A DNA stretch of 64,000 bases from Chalara sp. BL73 (lineage: Eukaryota > Ascomycota > Leotiomycetes > Helotiales), in contig CAKJVC010000107.1 in assembly GCA_918026815.1 (NCBI GenBank), forward strand, positions 496,001 through 560,000, given 5' to 3'. Below the pieces are notes generated by a model. It did not search any database, had not been told where the DNA came from, and worked only from the letters and a program-made list of their open reading frames with translations. Position 1 is the first letter of the stretch. Each line of letters starts with the position of its first letter. Positions 57,947 through 64,000 of the stretch are shown in pieces. Made by a program: the position numbers and the translations under genes.

Positions 57947-58983
57947 TTACGATCGATCATCGTCACTAAATTTATCCTTCCAGAATCCCCGGAAGTGCTT
58001 CTTTTTCCCTATCTCCGCGACCGTCTCGACCTCCTTTGGTGTCAACTTGAACTTCCACACCTTCTGATAACCCCTCAGCCTCTCCTCTTTAGCTGATGTA
58101 GTAAGCACCACCAGCCCCTGATCAACCACCCACCTTAGTGCAATCTCCCCAGGGGAAACACCATACTTCTTCGCCAACTCCTCGTACGTGCTATCCAATG
58201 GTCCCGGTGCACCCTTTAAGATAGCCGTCAGCGGCCCGTACGCTTCCGTCGCAATTCCCTTTTCCCTATGGTAATCCAACAACGCACCGTGTTGCAAGTA
58301 CGGATGATATTCGATCTGATTCACCGCCGGCACGACCTTTGCCGTCTTCAAAGTCGCCTCTAAATCCTTCTGCAGGTAATTGCTTACCCCAATACTCCTC
58401 GCACGGCCAGACGCCTGGATAGCCTCTAGCTCCGCCCATTTGGTCTGCAATATCACCTCCGAGCCATTTGCAAAAAAAGGAGAGTGTATCAAGTAAAGAT
58501 CGACATAATCGACTTGTAGTTTCTTGAGGGAGGCTTCGAAGGCCAGAAGAGCAGAGGTTTCAGTGTGGGCAGTGACTTTTGTTGTTATGAAGAGCTTCTC
58601 GCGAGGGATGCCGGCTTCTTTGATTGCAGTGCCGAGCTCAGCCTCGTTTCCGTAAGCTAGGAGTATTAGTGGGCGGAAGGAGGAAACCAGAGGAGGTAGA
58701 CCTACATTCGGCGGCGTCGAGGTGGTAGTAGCCGGCTTTGATGGCCATTACCATGGTTTTGATTAGATCCTTGTCAAGAGGAGCTGTCGGATCGGCTTTG
58801 TAACGGGCTGTGCCTACGCCATATCCCATCTGTGACCATGTCAGCGGCTGAGCGAGCTGTATGAGGTGGCAGGAGTACTATTGGGATTTCATGGCCATCA
58901 TTGAGCTTCAGGTATGGCACAGAATCTAGCTCTTTGGGAACATTACCAGGGGTCGCCTTAAAGTTTGCTGTTGTGGAATTCAT
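57947..58983 (-). CDS. Aldo-keto reductase
   Basis: Three exons: 58879-58983, 58706-58829, 57947-58656, giving 312 aa. NADPH-dependent reductase of the AKR superfamily, TIM-barrel fold, cytosolic (no signal peptide). The catalytic tetrad is visible: Asp in GYYHLDAAE, Tyr in SYGNEAELG, Lys in FITTKV, His in LYLIHSPF. Substrate loop SIGVSNY and the NADPH-binding ending ([12 protein letters not shown]) also match. Two 49-nt introns (GTACTC..CACAG; GTAGGT..CCTAG) splice both motif junctions correctly; the second splits the AAES/YGNE catalytic block. The N-terminal ~25 residues are an extension of uncertain role. Substrate not predictable (xylose reductase-like types share this layout). Confidence 0.93.
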
Positions 58984-59648
58984 TATAGAAGCTCAGTCTT
59001 GTTATGTAGTTGGATGCAGATGCAAATCTTGAGTATCGCAGAGAGTATTGGCGAAAATTGCTGTGTCAGGATATTTACAGGACTTGAGAGGACTCGTGGT
59101 TAGAGATCTTGCTATGTATTAGTCCTAGACTTGCAGCCTACTAGGAAGTAAGCTGAATTACACGCGATCCTTCTAGTAGAATCAAGCTCAAACAAGAGTG
59201 GGAGGATTGAGGAATGAACGAGATATCAAAATGCAATACCCAAATGACGTTTACTCGTGTTCGCGGATAACGAACCGAGCCGACCCGCTCCTTCCCTCTG
59301 CCCCACATTCCTGTCCCGATGCCGGCGGTACACCGAAGGCACATATTACTGTTGAAAGTAGGTAATATACAGGTATTGAATTCAAAGCGTCGTTAGCCCC
59401 TTTAAATATTTGACTTATGTTCTCCTCTAGGTAGATGGGCTGGTAGGTACATAGTCATTTCGAATTTTGTAAAATAATGTATCGTCTCAGCAGGATCATA
59501 AATAGGTAACAAGATAGATATAGATGATATCTACAGTTTCAGGTAATGCTAATGTAACATCTAGAATCGATCCGTAACTGCTTGGAAAGCCAGGTATAAT
59601 ATCATATCTAGCGACACTTCTCCTACTCTCCTGCTATCGAAGTCCTCC
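58984..59648. other. Intergenic region
   Basis: Promoter side of the aldo-keto reductase and 3' side of the permease. No gene or repeat recognised. Confidence 0.4.
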
Positions 59649-61757
59649 TCATGCTTTCTCCCCTAGATGCTCCCCATCATCAAGGGACACATCCCCGGAG
59701 CTTCGAGCAGGCAGCTTCGAACCTAGAGCATCATGCTCTGCATCCCACTGTGCGAGCTCTGCAAGAGGAACCTTGACAAGACGATGTACTTTTGCGTTTT
59801 GTCCTTCCAAAACCACCAACTCTTGACGGATACGATATCCACGCCACTTAGGGATGATGTAGATCCAGAAAGCGTAGTAGATGACACAGATTATCACGCT
59901 AGACCAATCATTAGGGACCGTCGAGGCGCATCGAATGAGGATGCAAAACTTACATAGCAATACCAACAACGCAATATGTTGCATACCAGAAGCTAACATC
60001 TCCGCCATACCGTCCTCCTGGCGGTGGATACCACGGCATAGCTAGGATGAAGATGTTGATTAGGAGGGAGAAGATAATTGCAACATACCACGTCCTGAAC
60101 TCAGTTTTCTCGATGCCGAGTCTTGCTCTCCTTCTTCTAATTAGAAGCATGCCAAAGGTAGTCGCAAACGCAAAGATAGCATTTGGGTAGCTGTATAGAT
60201 CGACGATGAAATTGAAAGCATCTCCGGCTGGAGGAGCAAGGATCATGAGAATAGTCAGGCCCCATTTCAGGAGATACGGAGCAGTAGGAGTTCCGAAAGG
60301 TTTTGTCGAAGCCCAGACCTTTGGGTAAGGAAGGACACCTTGTCGACCGCACTCTCGAATCACGCGAGAGGAACCAATGATGACTGACACGATATTTCCA
60401 AATGCACTAAGGGCAATAAGAAAATTCAGCGCTTTCGTAGATTTACCAGCACCGAACACAGCAGCGAAGAACACGGCTGCGGCGAGTTCCTTGGCTTGTG
60501 AAAGCTTGGCTGCGGGGACTTGTAATATGTGTTAACAGTATCCTGAGGAGGAATAGCGACAACTAACCAGCTGCAAAATAGGCAATATTGCAAAGCATAT
60601 ACAGAACTGCGACGACAAGTAAGGACGCTGGTGCAGTTCTCCGAAGCACTTTGATCGGGTTCTGTAACTCGTCAAAATATATTCATATCTCCTGGTTTGT
60701 TGAATGGTACCTTGACTTCATTCACAACATTGAATGCGTTTGTATACCCAGCATAAGCGAAGTTGATTTTCACCAATGCATTTGATAGTCCGTAGCCATT
60801 ACCAGTAGTCCCTTTGAACGCATTATGAAAGTTGACAGTGGGATTCTCAACTCGTGTACGGCCACCTAGAACAACGAAACCGGTGATGCTGATGCTATGT
60901 ACCATATTAGAGCAAGCTTTCTATAGACAGTAAGAAGACTCACAAGATAAGTGTCGTAATCTTGATAATTCCTACCGCGTTTGAAAGGCGCAGCGAAAGC
61001 TTGGTGCTGAAGAACACAACTAAACGATGGATAAGCAACATGCCTGCTGCTAGTTGGTCTTTCAAACTTACGAAGAACGATGAAGGTTATGCAGCCTGCC
61101 GCAAGGCCTTTTAGCTGCCAGGCTGTCGGTGTATGCCCTGCTGTTGCATAAAGGAATTGTGCCATGACTATTTAATACAGTAAGTGATGGTTCTGGAAAT
61201 ATTCTCAAACTCAGCAGTAACCCACCAATGCAATTACTACTACTGAATGATAATAGCACGGACTGGACAGCAAAAGCTGTGGGAAGCAAATACTTTGGTC
61301 GAGGATATGCTTGTTCCAGGTATACCACTTCTGCTCCGCTGCGATTCGGGAAATAGCTGGCCAATTCTGTATATACAGCAAGTTGGGCGCCTGCAATCAA
61401 GAGACCAAGCGCCCAAAAGAGCAGACTAAGGCCCACAGATCCAACACCACGAAGAATGGATGCAGCTATAGGAATGTGTTAGATTCATTCTCGATAATTA
61501 AATGATCTTTGGGAAGACGTACGAGTGGAGAAAACTCCAGTTCCAATCATCTGGCCAATGTTCAAGAATATGGTTGTGAACCAATCAACGTGCAAACCCA
61601 ATGGCGACACATTTTCCACGGGAGCACCCGATGCCTCCTGGTATGATGGCTTCGACAAATTGCCGCCGAACTCATGAACGAATTCCAAGTTGCCATCTAG
61701 TTTGACATCCCCTTCGTTCCGCGACACAGCAACGTGAGCTTCCTTTGACTCTGCCAT
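59649..61757 (-). CDS. Mup1-type (LAT-family) amino-acid permease
   Basis: Eight exons: 61523-61757, 61226-61465, 61072-61167, 60944-61019, 60711-60894, 60568-60661, 59954-60518, 59649-59898, total 579 aa; all seven introns are 49-58 nt with GT-AG ends. Plasma-membrane APC-superfamily transporter, closest in motifs to yeast Mup1/Mup3 methionine permeases. The hydrophilic N-terminus has charged residues usual for endocytic control. TM1 contains the APC motif IGQMIGTGVFST. A diagnostic ending to the middle region is FAYAGYTNAFNVVNEVKNPIK, then SVIIGSSRVIRECGRQGVLP and PKVWASTKPFGTP. The C-terminal helices lead to a long acidic/basic cytosolic tail. Substrate likely methionine or a related amino acid, by family only. 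Confidence 0.93.
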
Positions 61758-62780
61758 GATGATCAGCTTGGTCTCGATTGGATCTTAAGCTCTTCTACCA
61801 AAACTGGGCTATGTTCACATTAAATACTTGCGGGGGTTAGGGGAGCTATGCTTTGGACCCCTTTCAACATCCCGGACGTGCTATGTGTAACATGAATTAT
61901 TGCACAACAATGAGCGAAGATTGCGGCAGTTGACACGAATCGTACACGCGGAGATACCGAAGATGGGGTGGGAAACTACCATCAACAAAGAATATCTTTT
62001 GACGACCATAAGTTGGTGGTGGATCTGCGCGCGGTGCATGGCGGAGTTGTATGGTAGTGACATACGCCATATATTGCATGAATTGGGTCACTGGTCCCTA
62101 GACATATCCCGGACTCCGAACCGGGAACCCTGCTATTTTACTTGACAGAAAAAGGTTATCGCTGCGAGATAGATTGAGTTGCATTAGATAAAAGATGATC
62201 TGAGATATAGCTTTATCACTTGTTCCGTACGCTGTAAGTCGATTCATTGGACAAGATAGTACCGTAGTACTTTAATACCTACCCTTCAGACCCGCTTAAT
62301 CTTCGGGAACCTTAAGATATGGGGTACTTCCGCACTCACATCTCCGCGAACACGTCTCCTGCTTTTGAAACGCGACGACTTCCTATGTATTGTTTTTTTA
62401 TTTCATCTGCTCAATACTCTTTGATTGGTAATCGATTATAGTTTACATGAAACTTGGCATGGTTTATGGCGGTCTTAATCACACATGGTGCTGTCCATGA
62501 ACGTGTGCCAAAAACCAATAAGGAAACGGTTAGCGTAAAAGCAGACGACTGCCAGATCAGTTCGGGGCGACACCACTTCACACGGCATGTTGAACCACAA
62601 TAGAGGTAGCAAGGGAGATGCTCTTACCGCCAGGAATCAATCACAAAAGCCACACATTTCAAGATGTTGGTGCTTAGCAATCCGAGCCTCAATTTCAGCC
62701 TTTGGAGCGATGGCGGGAGAGCATCCAACAGAGAAATGGGACCACTAACAACCTTATCCACCGTTGCAAGTTTTCATAAC
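61758..62780. other. Intergenic region between permease and SelO
   Basis: Promoter side of the permease (5' end at 61757) and downstream of SelO. No gene, repeat or RNA recognised. Confidence 0.4.
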
Positions 62781-64000
62781 TTAAGAGCTACACGAACACT
62801 GCATCGCTCGGTCGGTCTTTGGGACGTCCCCACAAAACCGCTCTTCTTCTTTCTCATCCCAGCCCCAACTATCTTCAAACGGATGCAGCGCCATATCTAG
62901 GACGTGGTCTAAGGTTTCTCTTTCTCCACCCTTCTCTACCCTCCTTATGACCTCGTCTAAGATCCACGACTTTAGAATGAATTTAGGGTTGACTTTCTTC
63001 ATCTCCAAGCTTCTTTCCTCATCTCCACCGTCGGGACCCCAGTCCTCATAGACTCTTGTGCGCCATTTTTCAAGCCACTGTCCAACGCGTTTTCTGGCTG
63101 AGTCTTCGGTATGTCCGCGCCCAGTCACGCCTTCATGGTGGAAGAAAACGCCAGCTGCTTCTCCTCTGTCCGAGGTCGTCTCCAAATCCGCAACTTTTAG
63201 GTTACTCAACTTTCTGAAGAACTGATTGAAGTCTAATTCAAGCGCCTCCATAATATCCAGCAGCTCGCTAAAAAGTTCTTGGAAGTCGGATTCCTTGAAG
63301 GCTTTCAGCCCCAGCCGTGCTGTCATCAGGCGCTTGTATTCAGTTAGAAAGACGGCCTTGTATTCTTCTCCAATCCTCGAGATGAGCCCTTCCGCTCGTT
63401 TAATAAGGTCATCCGCATTTTCTTGCCTGACTCCTTTCTCTACAAATTCTTCCAAGTCAACGTCTTTCCCAATACCCATGAGCTCTCCCAGAGACTCTCC
63501 GAGACGGACAAGATTCCACCAGATAATAGTTGGTTGGTTTCTATATGAGTAACGAAGCATGTGATCGTCATGGTTAGGTGTGTAATTTGGATCAAAGTTG
63601 TCTAGGAACGCAAATGGTCCAAAATCAATAGAGAGGCCAAATATAGAGGTGTTATCAGTATTCAGTACCCCATTGGTAAAAGCATAAGCTTGCCACGCCG
63701 CTACTGTTTTTGCATTCCGCCGAACAATCTCTCTGTAAAGCCGGGTAAACCGATTCTCTTCTAGACCAGCCGGTCCTTCGATCTTGTCTTGATCAATACC
63801 AGTTCCAAGAGGCTCTTTCGAAAATCCATCATCCGCTGGATTGCGTGCTGGAAGAGACTGCCAGCCATCAAACACGTTTTCCGCGATATAAGTGCCAAGT
63901 TTCCGAATCAGATTCCTGTCGCCTCGTGCACGGAGGATATCAAATGTGCCGATTCGAAGCCAAGATTGAGCGAACCGTGCCACAATGGCACCTGGCTCTA
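62781..64000 (-). CDS. SelO / Fmp40 protein AMPylase (5' end off window)
   Basis: The frame is open to the right edge (64000), so the N-terminal part is missing; about 406 residues are present. SelO is a mitochondrial pseudokinase that AMPylates proteins. Recognisable SelO blocks: EPGAIVARFAQSWLRIGTFDI at the edge, YREIVRRNAKTVAAWQAYAF, GVLNTDNTSIFGLSIDFGPFAFLD and YSYRNQPTIIWWNLVRLGE. The C-terminal helices are less conserved. The protein ends CSCSS at the stop; the animal enzyme has selenocysteine in the equivalent U-S-S position, here Cys. Single exon in the visible part. Conserved ATP-site Asp/Asn (TDNTS) present, so probably active. Confidence 0.95.
   Translation of the reverse strand, partial: EPGAIVARFAQSWLRIGTFDILRARGDRNLIRKLGTYIAENVFDGWQSLPARNPADDGFSKEPLGTGIDQDKIEGPAGLEENRFTRLYREIVRRNAKTVAAWQAYAFTNGVLNTDNTSIFGLSIDFGPFAFLDNFDPNYTPNHDDHMLRYSYRNQPTIIWWNLVRLGESLGELMGIGKDVDLEEFVEKGVRQENADDLIKRAEGLISRIGEEYKAVFLTEYKRLMTARLGLKAFKESDFQELFSELLDIMEALELDFNQFFRKLSNLKVADLETTSDRGEAAGVFFHHEGVTGRGHTEDSARKRVGQWLEKWRTRVYEDWGPDGGDEERSLEMKKVNPKFILKSWILDEVIRRVEKGGERETLDHVLDMALHPFEDSWGWDEKEEERFCGDVPKTDRAMQCSCSS

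Overview
The window looks like nuclear DNA of a filamentous ascomycete (Pezizomycotina; Leotiomycetes is a guess, not shown). Evidence: short 46-153 nt introns with GT-AG borders and CTAAC-like branch points, a HET-domain gene, an AA9 LPMO, a GH10 xylanase, small secreted proteins, and a PRC2 (SUZ12) gene. Most genes are split by introns, so many models below were assembled by hand from several short reading frames. Each joined model keeps one open frame to a natural stop.

Layout. 0-10.8 kb: an F-box/LRR gene running off the left edge (minus), divergent from a SUZ12 homologue whose last intron hides a C-terminal PHD finger; then a 950-aa disordered protein with a helical C-terminal domain (possibly AFF4/Ebp1-like) and a small secreted HsbA/UVI-1-like protein. 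10.8-21.9 kb: long gene-poor stretches around an RRM-R3H (Pin4-type) RNA-binding protein. 22-28.1 kb: a secreted Ser/Thr/Pro-rich mucin-like protein, a small Cys-rich putative GPI protein, and NMNAT. 29.4-30.2 kb: a decayed 2EXR-type gene. 31.5-40.4 kb: an accessory, plant-biomass-flavoured segment with an AA9 LPMO, a one-pass membrane protein, a HET protein, a GH10 xylanase with a perfect inverted XlnR/Xyr1-type site in its promoter, and a GC-rich isochorismatase-fold hydrolase. 41-49.8 kb: four unrecognised proteins (charged/coiled-coil, two one-pass membrane proteins, one soluble) and an intron-bearing tRNA-Trp candidate. 50.4-52.7 kb: a UBL-WLM (Wss1-family) metalloprotease divergent from the HDEL receptor Erd2. 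52.7-57.9 kb: an AT-rich, gene-empty block with tandem repeats and small GC-rich islets. 58-64 kb: an aldo-keto reductase, an eight-exon Mup1-type amino-acid permease, and the 3' part of SelO running off the right edge.

Functionally the window mixes conserved housekeeping genes (PRC2 silencing, NAD synthesis, ER retrieval, DNA-protein crosslink repair, SelO) with accessory genes for secretion, cell surface and plant cell-wall attack. There is no operon logic; neighbours are mostly unrelated, with several divergent or convergent pairs. I saw no intact transposon, CRISPR array or secondary-metabolite cluster.
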